Origin: JAJUFS01 sp964599565
GTDB taxonomy: Bacteria; Pseudomonadota; Gammaproteobacteria; Natronospirales; JAJUFS01
DNA length: 55,859 bases
Direction: 5' to 3'
Assembly (NCBI GenBank): GCA_964599565.1
Contig: CAZRFE010000007.1
Coordinates: 1 to 55,859, forward strand
Shown here in pieces: positions 17,521-25,431 of the stretch. A program made the position numbers and the translations under genes. The stretch's first letter is position 1. The number at the start of each line of letters is the position of its first letter. Under the pieces are notes generated by a model. It had not been told where the DNA came from. It saw nothing but the letters and a program-made list of their open reading frames with translations, and ran no database searches.

Positions 17521-18064
17521 CGAGACGTCCGCCACTGCCGCATGTAATGTTCAATCACGAACCTGGCGGCAGACGGCATCTCCGCTAATCCATGTTCAAT
17601 GACGATGACCGACTGATCAGTCTCCAAGGTCGCGCTGTCGCGCATCACGACGAATTCCAACGAGCGTTTGAAATCGGATCATCCTGAGACGATGACAGCG
17701 CGCGACGTACCGCATCGCGCATGGTCGATCCGATGCTCGCTGCCCGATATCCGCCGCCAGCACCAATGCATCGCGCGCGCACGAAACGGATCCGCAGTTA
17801 ATGCTCAGGCAGCCGGGGCGACGATGCTCGATGCGGTGTGCTGTCGCGAATGGAGACGAACAGCGCGTGATCGGAAATCCGACCAGCAGGGTTTCTCGCA
17901 TGCGGCGAAACCAGGCTGTTGCTCCTGGTATCGGGGAGCAGCGTGCGTATCTGCAGGAGATGCTTCCGCCATCGCTCAACGAGGAAACGTGGCCAGGCTG
18001 ACTGGTCTTTGAACCGACGCGCACGTTGGCGTTGCCGTATCGAAGAACCGGCAATGTGTTTGGC
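17521..18064. other. 544-bp stretch without a recognisable gene
   Basis: No open frame here has a ribosome site plus a recognisable product. Frames that run through it on the minus strand continue into the tRNA and rpsI and are not credible. The base pattern is less strongly third-position biased than in the genes around it and includes a partly repeated segment tgttcaat (17549 and 17594). It ends at the terminator of tRNA-Gln. A decayed gene or the remnant of an integration next to the tRNA is possible, but I see no integrase, direct repeat of the tRNA end or transposase trace. Confidence 0.6.
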
Positions 18065-18065
18065 C

Positions 18066-18098
18066 AAAAAAAAAGGCTCCGCTTTCTGCGGAGCCTTT
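18066..18098 (-). terminator. Terminator of tRNA-Gln
   Basis: On the minus strand, ggctccgc (plus 18088-18095) pairs with gcggagcc (plus 18075-18082) around a 5-nt loop and is followed by a run of nine T residues. Confidence 0.9.
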
Positions 18099-18104
18099 CT
18101 TGTT

Positions 18105-18178
18105 TGGCTGGGGGACTAGGATTCGAACCTAGATTGACGGAGTCAGAGTCCGTAGTCCTACCATTAGACGATCCCCCA
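18105..18178 (-). tRNA. tRNA-Gln (anticodon CTG)
   Basis: 74 nt with the 3' CCA encoded. The acceptor arm TGGGGGA pairs with TCCCCCA; the T arm contains GGTTCGAATCC. The anticodon stem ACGGA/TCCGT carries the loop CTCTGAC, giving anticodon CTG, reading CAG glutamine codons. It lies 43 nt beyond the rpsI stop, with no strong promoter visible in between, so it may be read through from the rplM-rpsI operon or have its own weak promoter. Confidence 0.95.
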
Positions 18179-18185
18179 GGAGCAT

Positions 18186-18211
18186 CGCGGAAACCGAGGC
18201 GGGTCTCCGCG
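18186..18211 (-). other. Strong hairpin between rpsI and tRNA-Gln
   Basis: Arms 18186-18195 and 18202-18211 pair over ten positions with one A-C mismatch and a 6-nt loop. On the transcribed (minus) strand no T-run follows, so it is more likely a processing or mRNA-end stabilising stem than a full terminator. Confidence 0.6.
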
Positions 18212-18220
18212 AACGTCCGG

Positions 18221-18613
18221 TTAACGCTTGGAGAACTGCGGCTTGCGGCGGGCCTTGTGGAGACCGACCTTCTTGCGCTCGACTTCGCGCGCGTCACGCG
18301 TCACGAATCCAGCCTTGCGCAGCGGCGAACGCAGCGCTTCGTCGTACTCCATCAGGGCGCGGGTGAGACCGTGGCGGATCGCGCCGGCCTGACCGGTGTT
18401 GCCGCCGCCTTCAACGGTGACGACCACATCGAACTTGCCCGCCATATCCGCGAGTTCCAGCGGCTGGCGCACGATCATGCGCGACGTCTCGCGACCGAAG
18501 AATTCGTCCAGCGGACGGCCGTTCACCGTGATGTTGCCCGTACCCGCGCGCAGGAACACGCGTGCCGTGGAGGACTTGCGGCGGCCGGTACCGTAATTCT
18601 GAGTCGTTGCCAT
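18221..18613 (-). CDS. rpsI: 30S ribosomal protein S9
   Basis: 130 aa, exactly the usual length. The N-terminal 'YGTGRRKSSTARVFLRAG' and the C-terminal basic tail ending 'RRKPQFSKR' are diagnostic; the tail reaches the decoding P site in the ribosome. It follows rplM by 39 nt in the classical rplM-rpsI operon. Confidence 0.99.
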   Translation of the reverse strand: MATTQNYGTGRRKSSTARVFLRAGTGNITVNGRPLDEFFGRETSRMIVRQPLELADMAGKFDVVVTVEGGGNTGQAGAIRHGLTRALMEYDEALRSPLRKAGFVTRDAREVERKKVGLHKARRKPQFSKR

Positions 18614-18652
18614 CTACTTTGTTTCCCGTTCGACAGTTGCCGTCGTCGTTGA

Positions 18653-19081
18653 TCAGATTTCCAGCGCCTGGGGCTGCTGCGCCGTATGAGTATGTTCGGG
18701 GCCCGCGAAGACCTTGAGCTTGCGGAACATCGCACGGCCCAGCGGATTCTTCGGCAGCATGCCCTTCACCGCCAGCTCGATGACCTGCTCCGGGCGCTTC
18801 TCGATCATCTCGCGCAGCGATGCGGACTTCAGGTTGCCGATATAGCCGGTGTGCCAGTGATATGTCTTGTTTTCCATCTTCCTGCCGGTGACGTGGATCT
18901 TCTCCGCGTTCACGACAACGATGTAGTCACCCGTATCGACATGCGGGGTGTATTCCGGCTTGTGCTTGCCGCGCAGGCGCTTGGCGATCTCGGAGGCCAG
19001 GCGGCCCAGGGTCTTGCCGTCGGCGTCGACGACATACCAGTCGCGCTTCACAGATTCCGGCTTTGCAGAAAACGTATTCAT
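18653..19081 (-). CDS. rplM: 50S ribosomal protein L13
   Basis: 142 aa from the ATG at 19081 (MNTFSAKPE); an earlier in-frame ATG would add five residues and removes the ribosome site GGAG that precedes the shorter form by 9 nt. Family landmarks are 'RDWYVVDADGKTLGRLASEIA', which I cite only in part, 'HVDTGDYIVVVNAEKI' and 'GMLPKNPLGRAMFRKLKVF'. In E. coli L13 represses its own operon by binding the leader; the ~60-nt leader here between promoter and start could serve the same purpose, which is inference. Confidence 0.98.
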   Translation of the reverse strand: MNTFSAKPESVKRDWYVVDADGKTLGRLASEIAKRLRGKHKPEYTPHVDTGDYIVVVNAEKIHVTGRKMENKTYHWHTGYIGNLKSASLREMIEKRPEQVIELAVKGMLPKNPLGRAMFRKLKVFAGPEHTHTAQQPQALEI

Positions 19082-19147
19082 TTGGATCCGCTCCAAACAC
19101 TCGATGATTCAAGGCCCGCGAAACGTCCCGTGGGCGAAAGGCGCGCA

Positions 19148-19176
19148 ATATTACGGGAGAAATTCCGGATTTTCAA
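19148..19176 (-). promoter_or_regulatory. Promoter of rplM-rpsI
   Basis: On the minus strand TTGAAA (plus 19171-19176), a 17-nt spacer and TAATAT (plus 19148-19153) form a near-consensus sigma-70 promoter. Transcription would begin about 60 nt before the rplM ATG. Confidence 0.85.
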
Positions 19177-19263
19177 CAACTTCGGAGACTTGCGACAAAC
19201 GCCGCGCCGGCCGGTGGCCGCCTTCCCGGACCGATTTAAGCCTTGTTCAACAAGGACTTGCCG

Positions 19264-19581
19264 TCATCCGATTTTCAGGCGTTCGACAGGGACACCATCC
19301 CGCAGGTGCGACGTCACGATTTCCTCGACATCTTCCTCGTCGACGTAGGTGTACCAGATGCCTTCCGGGTAGACGACGGCGACCGGACCTTCCTCGCAAC
19401 GATCAAGGCAACCGGACGTGTTGACCCTCACGCCGCCCTTGCCGGCCAGGCCAAGCTCCCTGGCGCGCAGTTTCGCAAAATTCCGCATTGCTTCACTGCC
19501 GCAACGGCCACAGCTTGGCCGGTCCGCGCCCTCGGGACGGATGTTGGTGCAGAAGAAAATGTGGCGCTGGTAGTAGCTCAC
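19264..19581 (-). CDS. Thioredoxin-like [2Fe-2S] ferredoxin
   Basis: 105 aa, matching the length of the Aquifex Fd4-like ferredoxin family. Candidate cluster ligands are Cys11, Cys24, Cys58 and Cys62 (pattern C-x12-C ... C-x3-C); Cys27 is extra. The N-terminal 'HIFFCTNIRPEG' and 'NTSGCLDRCEEGPVAVVYPEG' carry the family signature. It is probably a soluble electron carrier; the partner is unknown. It lies 3 nt behind the DUF481 gene and so is probably translated from the same mRNA. Related genes sit near rplM-rpsI and coq7 in Xanthomonadales. Confidence 0.92.
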   Translation of the reverse strand: MSYYQRHIFFCTNIRPEGADRPSCGRCGSEAMRNFAKLRARELGLAGKGGVRVNTSGCLDRCEEGPVAVVYPEGIWYTYVDEEDVEEIVTSHLRDGVPVERLKIG

Positions 19582-19584
19582 GGC

Positions 19585-20349
19585 TCAGAAGCTGTACTGG
19601 ATGCTGACGGTGGTATAGGTATCGACGTTCTCAAGACCGTCCGGCACTTCACTGTTGCGCTTCAGCGTGTAACTGACGACGAGGTCAAGTTCGCCGATCA
19701 GCTGCGACGTCAGCGCACTGATGGACTCTATATAGGTATTCAAACTGCCTGACTCAACGACAACTTGCTGGGAAAAGTCGGAATTATCGCCAAATTTCCA
19801 TAAATAGTTGCCCGCCAGCCGGCCGATCGTCTCGTGCTGCTCGTTGCCGTCGACCAACTCGCTCTGGCGTGCACCCACACCGATTTCGAGATCGAGCACG
19901 TGCGCTTCACTGTCCAGCAGGCGCCGGCCGTAACCGACCGCTTCCGTGGTCCTCGCGTCGTAGCCGCTGAATTCATCCTGCTCCCAGCTCAGTGAGCCGA
20001 ACAGGTAGTTCCGCTCGCCGATCTTGCGATCTGCCTTGTAGCCGGCACGATAATTCTCTGCCGTGGTCGCAACGTCATTCTCGGAATAAATGCTGGAGGC
20101 GATCACGGCGTGCCGCCAGTCGATCTGCTCCCAGCCGAGTTCGACCTTTCCGTTCAGGTTGGTGGACTCGGTGTTTCCGGATGCGGCGATGTAGCCGAAG
20201 CGCAGCCGGCCGGCGAACGCGTCTTCCGATTCGAGCGGAACGCTTTCTGTATCGAGGGAGTCGAATTCGCCCCAGATGGAATCGGCATGCGCGGGGGCGG
20301 CGGCCAGCAGCGCCACAAACATCGCCAGGCGCTTGCAGGTCAGTTCCAT
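19585..20349 (-). CDS. DUF481 outer-membrane protein
   Basis: 254 aa from ATG 20349, which has a GAGG ribosome site about 6 nt upstream; in-frame upstream ATGs lack one. A signal peptide ends near AHA (residues ~20-22). The mature protein starts with an acidic linker and then shows amphipathic beta strands, the 'RLRFGYIAASGNTES' motif of DUF481 and a terminal phenylalanine (SIQYSF), the usual outer-membrane barrel ending. The family includes E. coli YdiY, of unknown function and reported as acid-inducible. It is divergent from the GlcF-like gene. Confidence 0.88.
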   Translation of the reverse strand: MELTCKRLAMFVALLAAAPAHADSIWGEFDSLDTESVPLESEDAFAGRLRFGYIAASGNTESTNLNGKVELGWEQIDWRHAVIASSIYSENDVATTAENYRAGYKADRKIGERNYLFGSLSWEQDEFSGYDARTTEAVGYGRRLLDSEAHVLDLEIGVGARQSELVDGNEQHETIGRLAGNYLWKFGDNSDFSQQVVVESGSLNTYIESISALTSQLIGELDLVVSYTLKRNSEVPDGLENVDTYTTVSIQYSF

Positions 20350-20420
20350 GGTTGCCTCATTTATAGGTGGAATCGGAGAAGCGGACATGCCGTGAGGTTC
20401 GGTCCGCAATGCGAAGGCGT

Positions 20421-20426
20421 ATTATA
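20421..20426 (-). promoter_or_regulatory. Candidate -10 of the DUF481 gene
   Basis: The minus-strand reading is TATAAT, a perfect -10 hexamer 72 nt before the DUF481 ATG. No good -35 is visible at 17-18 nt. The same AT-rich patch reads TATAAA on the plus strand 8 nt before the GlcF-like start, so it may serve both genes. Confidence 0.4.
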
Positions 20427-20436
20427 AACACTCTGG

Positions 20437-21738
20437 ATGAATGACCTCATGCGCAAATCCCCCGCTGTGCCCGCTTCGGGCCGTGATGACTTTCACGATT
20501 TTCCGCTTGCCGATGCGGATCAGTGCGTGAAATGCGGCCTGTGCCTGCCGCACTGCCCGACATACAAGCTTTCGCAGCACGAAGGCGATTCGCCACGCGG
20601 CCGGATCGCGCTGATGCAGGGACTCGCGCAAGGAATCATCACGCCCGAAGGTGCCGCGTTGCCGCATCTGGACGGTTGCCTCGTCTGCCGCGCCTGCGAG
20701 CCGGTCTGCCCCGCCGACGTACCGTATGGACGCCTGATCGACAAGGGTCGTGAAGGATTGTGGCGTGCGGGCCATCGGCCAGGCTGGATGTGGCGCGTAC
20801 TCGCCTGCTTCCGGCGCACGCCGCGACGCCTTGCATGGCTTGTGCGGCTGCTGCGCCTTGCGTCCGCGAGCGGCGCTGCAATCGTTGCGGCGCGATTGCC
20901 GCTTGGACGCGTTGCGCGCGCTGCGCGCTTTGTCGAACACGCCGGACATCCCCCCTCGCCCGGTTTGCACGCACCACCAACCGGTGCGCGTGACGATGTC
21001 GCACTGTTTCTCGGCTGTGTCGCGCGGTCGCTCGATTCCACCGTGCTGCATGCGGCGGTACGCGTGCTCAATGCCATGCAGTTCAACGTTCATGTTCCCG
21101 ATGACCAGGCGTGCTGCGGCGCAATGGACGCGCACGCCGGCGATGCGTGCAGCACGATGGAACTTGCGCGCGCAAACATGAACGCATTCGATGACGATTT
21201 TCCGGTACTGACCAGTGCAAGCGGCTGCGGCGTGCAATTGAAGGACTACCATGAGCTGGCGGGAAGGCCGGGCGCTCCCGATCCCGAAAGGACGCATGCG
21301 TTTTCCGCACGCGTACACGACGTCATGCATTTCATTGCGGCAAACGCCGATCGCCTGCCACCGCTCGCACCGATGCATGCGCGCGTGGTTGTCCACACGC
21401 CGTGCACGCTCCGGAACGGCATGCGCGAAAGCGGCGCGCTTGATGTGCTGAAACGGATTCCGGCACTCGAAGTTGCATCACTGCGCCATCTCGATTGCTG
21501 TGGCGCCGCGGGAAGCTACCTGTTCGAACACGCGCAGAGCGCGGACCGTCTCGGGGGGAAACTGCTGGATTCGCTCGACGGAAACACACCCGGAATTTTC
21601 GCAACGAGCAACGTCGGCTGCGCACTGCACGTTCGCCGGCTGGCAACGGAGCGCGGTCTCGCCATGACCGTCAGGCATCCGGTCGAACTGCTCGCGGCGT
21701 GTCTTGAAATTCCGAAGACGAAAGCCACGACGTTATAA
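20437..21738 (+). CDS. GlcF-like (Fe-S)-binding protein
   Basis: 433 aa. Two [4Fe-4S] ferredoxin motifs lie at the N-terminus: Cys30, 33, 36, 40 and Cys81, 84, 87, 91. The rest has the two cysteine-rich CCG domains of the heterodisulfide-reductase/GlcF family ('ACCGAMDAH' and 'DCCGAAGSY'). In E. coli GlcF is the iron-sulfur subunit of glycolate oxidase with GlcD and GlcE; here no FAD subunit gene is adjacent, so the partner must be elsewhere or the substrate different. It ends with TAA overlapping an in-frame ATG upstream of coq7, so the two are probably linked. Confidence 0.85.
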   Translation: MNDLMRKSPAVPASGRDDFHDFPLADADQCVKCGLCLPHCPTYKLSQHEGDSPRGRIALMQGLAQGIITPEGAALPHLDGCLVCRACEPVCPADVPYGRLIDKGREGLWRAGHRPGWMWRVLACFRRTPRRLAWLVRLLRLASASGAAIVAARLPLGRVARAARFVEHAGHPPSPGLHAPPTGARDDVALFLGCVARSLDSTVLHAAVRVLNAMQFNVHVPDDQACCGAMDAHAGDACSTMELARANMNAFDDDFPVLTSASGCGVQLKDYHELAGRPGAPDPERTHAFSARVHDVMHFIAANADRLPPLAPMHARVVVHTPCTLRNGMRESGALDVLKRIPALEVASLRHLDCCGAAGSYLFEHAQSADRLGGKLLDSLDGNTPGIFATSNVGCALHVRRLATERGLAMTVRHPVELLAACLEIPKTKATTL

Positions 21739-21739
21739 T
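21734..21739 (+). promoter_or_regulatory. Consensus -10 just upstream of coq7
   Basis: TATAAT ends 7 nt before ATG 21747, inside the end of the GlcF-like gene. TTGAAA at 21704-21709 is 24 nt away, too far for a standard spacer. If used, the mRNA would be leaderless or nearly so. Confidence 0.45.
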
Positions 21740-21746
21740 GCACGCC

Positions 21747-22391
21747 ATGCGACGTTCACTCACACCACTTGATCAACTGCTCGCGAGCGCGGACAACGCG
21801 CTCCGTACCGTCATCGGCAGTCACGCACATCACGCCGGCCGGCCAAACCCCGCGGGCAATACGGCTGACGGCGTGCAGGATGCCGGCGCGCGGCGCCATG
21901 CTGCGGGGCTCATGCGCGTCAATCATGCCGGCGAGATCGCCGCGCAGGCGCTGTACCAGGGACAGGCGGCCTTCGCGCGGGATGTTCACGTCCGCGATGC
22001 GATGCAGGAAAGCGCGCAGGAAGAAATCGATCACCTTGCCTGGTGCGAGGACCGTCTCGCGGAGCTCGGCAGCTCACCGTCGAAGCTCGCGCCATTCTGG
22101 TATGCAGGATCATTTGCGATCGGTGCGTTCGCAGGTATCGCGGGCGACCGCTGGAGTCTTGGCTTCGTCGCGGAAACCGAGCGGCAGGTGGAATCGCATC
22201 TCGATGGTCATCTCGGGAAGCTTCCCGAGGGTGATGCGCGCAGCCGCGCGATCATCGAGCAGATGAAGGAAGATGAAATCCGCCATGGTGCAAAAGCGGT
22301 TGCCGCCGGTGCGCGCGTACTGCCATGGCCCGTGAGACAGATGATGAAGCTCGCCTCGAAGGTGATGACGACGACCGCCTACTATCTCTAG
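21747..22391 (+). CDS. coq7: Coq7-type demethoxyubiquinone (C6) hydroxylase
   Basis: 214 aa. It is a di-iron monooxygenase of ubiquinone synthesis replacing or complementing UbiF. The iron-binding pattern of the ferritin-like fold is visible: Glu in 'VNHAGEIAAQALY', the EEIDH box, Glu in 'ETERQVESHL' and the final 'DEIRHG'. Hydrophobic 'FAIGAFAGIAGDRWSLGF' fits the membrane-facing helix. ATG 21738 is an alternative three codons upstream, overlapping the preceding stop. The coq7-speD-crp neighbourhood is shared with Xanthomonadales. It is convergent with speD, with only 7 nt between the stops. Confidence 0.95.
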   Translation: MRRSLTPLDQLLASADNALRTVIGSHAHHAGRPNPAGNTADGVQDAGARRHAAGLMRVNHAGEIAAQALYQGQAAFARDVHVRDAMQESAQEEIDHLAWCEDRLAELGSSPSKLAPFWYAGSFAIGAFAGIAGDRWSLGFVAETERQVESHLDGHLGKLPEGDARSRAIIEQMKEDEIRHGAKAVAAGARVLPWPVRQMMKLASKVMTTTAYYL

Positions 22392-22398
22392 TGGCCGG

Positions 22399-23232
22399 TC
22401 ACTCGCCTTCGATTTCCCCGCGCTCGCCCCGCTTCATGTTGCGCCCGTAGAAGATCTCGAACATCTCGCGTTCCACGCGATCGCTGATCTCCGCCTGCTC
22501 ATCCGCGGCCAGTTCATCCACGCCGGTACCGAACAGGTAATTGTCGAGATCGAACTCCTTGAGAATCATCTTGGTGTGGAAGATGTTCTCCTGGTAGACG
22601 TTCACGTCCACCATCCGGTAGGTCTCGCGCGTGTCATCGGAGAGGAAGTTCTGGATGGAATCGATGTTGTGATCGATGAACAGCTTGTCGCCGTTCACAT
22701 CGCGCGTGAAGCCGCGCACGCGGTAATCGACGGTGACGATGTCCGACTCGAGCGCGTGGATCAGGTAGTTCAGCGCCTTGAGCGGCGAAATCTTTCCGCA
22801 TGTCGAGACATCGATGTCCGCGCGGAACGTCGAAATGCCGTTGTCGGGATGCATCTCGGGATACGTGTGCACGGTGATGTGCGACTTGTCGAGGTGCGCG
22901 ACCACGGCGTCGGGCAGCGGACCGGGCGACTCGATGAGCGCGTCCTTCACTTCCTGCTGCGGAAGAACGGGCTCCTCGGAAATCAGCATGGTGACCGATG
23001 CGCCCTGCGGATCGTAATCCTGATGCGCGATGTTGAGGATGTTCGCACCGATGATGTTCGAGACGTCGGTGAGGATCTGCGTCAGCCGCTCCGCGTTGTA
23101 GACCTCATCGATGTACTCGATGTACTCCTTCTGGTGCTTCTCGGTCTTCGCATAGCAGATGTCGTAGATGTTGAAGCTCAGGGTCTTGGTAAGGTTGTTG
23201 AAGCCCTGAAGTTTCAGCTTCTTTTCCGCCAT
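22399..23232 (-). CDS. speD: S-adenosylmethionine decarboxylase proenzyme
   Basis: 277 aa, close to the E. coli-type (class 1A) enzyme. It makes decarboxylated SAM for spermidine synthesis. The proenzyme cleaves itself before Ser117 in the motif HLDKSHITVHTYPE, producing the pyruvoyl cofactor. 'RADIDVSTCGKISPLKALNYL' provides other conserved active-site residues. No speE gene is adjacent. The gene starts 178 bp from crp on the other strand, with a candidate promoter in between. Confidence 0.96.
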   Translation of the reverse strand: MAEKKLKLQGFNNLTKTLSFNIYDICYAKTEKHQKEYIEYIDEVYNAERLTQILTDVSNIIGANILNIAHQDYDPQGASVTMLISEEPVLPQQEVKDALIESPGPLPDAVVAHLDKSHITVHTYPEMHPDNGISTFRADIDVSTCGKISPLKALNYLIHALESDIVTVDYRVRGFTRDVNGDKLFIDHNIDSIQNFLSDDTRETYRMVDVNVYQENIFHTKMILKEFDLDNYLFGTGVDELAADEQAEISDRVEREMFEIFYGRNMKRGERGEIEGE

Positions 23233-23294
23233 CTGAAGCTCCGGCCGCAGTGCGGCAATGTCGTTGATCCCGGGCCCGGGAAGGAAAGCCGCGG

Positions 23295-23322
23295 ATTATC
23301 CTCCATTTGGCCGGATACTGAA
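23295..23322 (-). promoter_or_regulatory. Candidate promoter of speD
   Basis: On the minus strand TTCAGT (plus 23317-23322), a 16-nt spacer and GATAAT (plus 23295-23300). Five of six -10 positions match; the -35 is weak. Confidence 0.45.
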
Positions 23323-23410
23323 CACCCTTGACCCGGACAGCCTTGCCTTCGACCGAGCCATGGTTTACAAGGTCTCCTTGACGCAAGCTCCCGGCCTTAC
23401 GGATAAGTGC

Positions 23411-24103
23411 ATGAACGACAAAGAAAAATCTTTCAAGCCGTTCCAGAACCCGCCGATCGACCGGTTCCTCGCGGTCTGTCATGTCCGGCAGGTGCCGAGC
23501 AAGACGGTGGTCATCCACGCCGGCGATGTCCCGGATACCTTGTACTTTCTTGTCGAGGGGTCGGTTGCCGTCGTGATCGAGGACGAGGACGGCAACGAGA
23601 TCGTCGTCACCTATCTCAACCGCGGCGAGTTCTTCGGCGAGATGGGCATGTTCCTCGAGGACTCCAAGCGTTCCGCGTGGGTGCGCACGCGCACCGAATG
23701 CAAGCTTGCGGAAATTCATTACGACAAGTTCAAGCGGCTCGCGCACGATGACCCGGATCTGCTCTTCGAGCTTTCCGCGCAGCTTGCAACGCGGCTTGGC
23801 CGCACCACGCGAAAGGTCGGCGACCTTGCGTTCCTGGACGTGACGGGCCGCATCTCGCGCGTGCTGCTCGACCTTTGCAAGGAGCCGGACGCGATGACGC
23901 ATCCCGATGGCATGCAGATCCGCATCAGCCGCCAGGAACTCGGTCGCATCGTCGGCTGCTCGCGCGAGATGGCCGGCCGCGTGCTGAAGGCGCTGGAAGA
24001 AGGCGGTCACATCAATGTTTCGGGCAAGACCATCGTCGTGCTCGGCGCAACGCCGCGCGGCGACGAGGATTCGGAAATGACCGCGGGACTTGCGTTCAAG
24101 TAA
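23411..24103 (+). CDS. crp: cAMP receptor protein family regulator (Crp/Vfr)
   Basis: 230 aa from the ATG at 23411. The N-terminal cyclic-nucleotide-binding domain keeps the cAMP contacts: Glu77 in 'GEFFGEMGMF' and the Arg87-Ser88 pair, matching E. coli CRP Glu72/Arg82-Ser83. A dimer helix follows, then the helix-turn-helix 'SRQELGRIVGCSREMAGRVL', nearly identical to the CRP/Vfr recognition helix. This favours a cAMP-responsive CRP/Vfr over the c-di-GMP-binding Clp, though the two are close. A 51-residue upstream extension in frame has no family support. It is followed by a bidirectional terminator. Confidence 0.93.
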   Translation: MNDKEKSFKPFQNPPIDRFLAVCHVRQVPSKTVVIHAGDVPDTLYFLVEGSVAVVIEDEDGNEIVVTYLNRGEFFGEMGMFLEDSKRSAWVRTRTECKLAEIHYDKFKRLAHDDPDLLFELSAQLATRLGRTTRKVGDLAFLDVTGRISRVLLDLCKEPDAMTHPDGMQIRISRQELGRIVGCSREMAGRVLKALEEGGHINVSGKTIVVLGATPRGDEDSEMTAGLAFK

Positions 24104-24122
24104 CGGCGCGCACCGCAGAAAC

Positions 24123-24153
24123 AAAAGGGAGAAGGCAGGCCTTCTCCCTTTTC
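24123..24153. terminator. Bidirectional terminator between crp and trpG
   Basis: The arms aaaagggagaag (24123-24134) and cttctccctttt (24141-24152) are perfectly complementary, with A-rich and T-rich flanks, serving the convergent crp and trpG. Confidence 0.9.
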
Positions 24154-24159
24154 TTGTTT

Positions 24160-24741
24160 CTACGTCCGGTCCATGAAGTTCTTCAGCAGCGCGTGTCCGT
24201 GCTGCGTGAGTATCGATTCGGGATGGAACTGCACGCCTTCCACCGGATGCTCGCGATGGCGCACGCCCATGATCTCCTCGATGCCGCCATCCGCGTTCTC
24301 CGTCCACGCCGTCAGTTCGAGACAATCCGGCAGCGTTTCCTTTTCGATCACGAGCGAATGGTATCGCGTGACTTCGTATGGCGACGGCAGCGACTGGAAT
24401 ACGCCCATGCCATCGTGATGCAGGAAGGATGTCTTGCCGTGCATCACGTGTCCCGCGTGCACGACACTGCCGCCGTAAGCCTGGCCGATCGCCTGGTGAC
24501 CCAGGCAGACACCGAGCAGTGGAATGCTCGCGCCGCAGCGCTCGATCAGCGCCAGTGAAATGCCCGCTTCGTTCGGCGTGCAGGGCCCGGGCGAAATCAC
24601 GATGTGCGAAGGCTGCAGCGCTTCTACCTCCGCGACGCTGATCTCGTCGTTGCGCTTCACGAGAACTTCCGCGCCCAGCTCACAGAGATACTGGACAAGG
24701 TTGAACGTGAACGAATCGTAGTTGTCGATCATCAGGATCAT
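24160..24741 (-). CDS. trpG: Anthranilate/aminodeoxychorismate synthase glutaminase subunit
   Basis: 193 aa, a class-I glutamine amidotransferase with the nucleophile Cys79 in GVCLGHQA and the His-Glu of 'GVQFHPES' as the rest of the triad. It supplies ammonia to TrpE (anthranilate) and often also to PabB. It overlaps the gph start region by 4 nt (ATGA) in the operon rpe-gph-trpG. In many pseudomonads and xanthomonads trpE lies between gph and trpG and trpDC follow; here neither trpE nor trpDC is present, since crp is convergent right after. Confidence 0.95.
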   Translation of the reverse strand: MILMIDNYDSFTFNLVQYLCELGAEVLVKRNDEISVAEVEALQPSHIVISPGPCTPNEAGISLALIERCGASIPLLGVCLGHQAIGQAYGGSVVHAGHVMHGKTSFLHHDGMGVFQSLPSPYEVTRYHSLVIEKETLPDCLELTAWTENADGGIEEIMGVRHREHPVEGVQFHPESILTQHGHALLKNFMDRT

Positions 24742-25415
24742 GTGGCGCTCGCGGTATCGAAGTGCGCGCGAAGATCATGCAGCGAATCGATGACCAGCGC
24801 CGCGCCAAGCGCGCGTACATCGCGACCCTGGTTGTAGCCATACGTCACGCACGCGCAATCGATTCCCGCGGCGCGTGCTGCGGCGATGTCATTGATCGAA
24901 TCGCCGACCATCAGCGCCTCGCGCGCCGTCACGCCGAAATGCCGCAGGCATTCACGCAGCGGCAGCGGGTCGGGTTTCCTTGCGGGAAGACTGTCGCCAC
25001 CGAGCACGAGATCGAACAACGCACGCAACTCGAGCGCGTGCAGCAGGATCTGCGTATGTTCCAGCGGCTTGTTCGTCACGCAGGCGAGACGGCACCCTTG
25101 TGTGCGCAGCCACTGCAGTGTCTCTTCTGCGCCATCGTAGACGCGGCTCGCCTCGCACGCGTGCTCCGCGTAACGGTGCAGGAAACGCTCCAGCAGTTCG
25201 TCTGCCTTGCGGGGATCGGCGGTATCGCGATCGCTGCGTGCGATCGCGCGGCCGCACAGCACGCGTGCGCCGTTGCCGACCCAGCGCCGCGTTTCGGCTT
25301 CCGTGACGGCCGGCAGTACGACGTCCGCGAGCGCTGCGTTCAGCGCAACCGCGATGTCGGGAACGGTATCGACGAGCGTGCCGTCGAGATCGAAGATGAC
25401 AAGTTTCGCCAGCAA
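24738..25415 (-). CDS. gph: Phosphoglycolate phosphatase
   Basis: 225 aa HAD-superfamily hydrolase. The nucleophile motif FDLDGTLVDT is at the N-terminus, motif II is in 'ACVTNKP', and the C-terminal 'MVGDSINDIAAARAAG' carries the metal-binding Asp residues. The cap domain lies at residues ~18-85. It removes phosphoglycolate formed in DNA repair. It lies 16 nt behind rpe and overlaps trpG by 4 nt, a classic arrangement. Confidence 0.94.
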   Translation of the reverse strand: MLAKLVIFDLDGTLVDTVPDIAVALNAALADVVLPAVTEAETRRWVGNGARVLCGRAIARSDRDTADPRKADELLERFLHRYAEHACEASRVYDGAEETLQWLRTQGCRLACVTNKPLEHTQILLHALELRALFDLVLGGDSLPARKPDPLPLRECLRHFGVTAREALMVGDSINDIAAARAAGIDCACVTYGYNQGRDVRALGAALVIDSLHDLRAHFDTASAT

Positions 25416-25431
25416 GGTCTGTGGATCGTCT

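Noticed and set aside
17617..18297. Minus-strand frame of 226 codons across the gene-free stretch
   Set aside because: It runs through the tRNA-Gln gene and the end of rpsI and matches no family.
23378..23407. TTGACG ... GATAAG as crp promoter
   Set aside because: It would start transcription at or beyond the ATG at 23411; spacing and -10 are poor.
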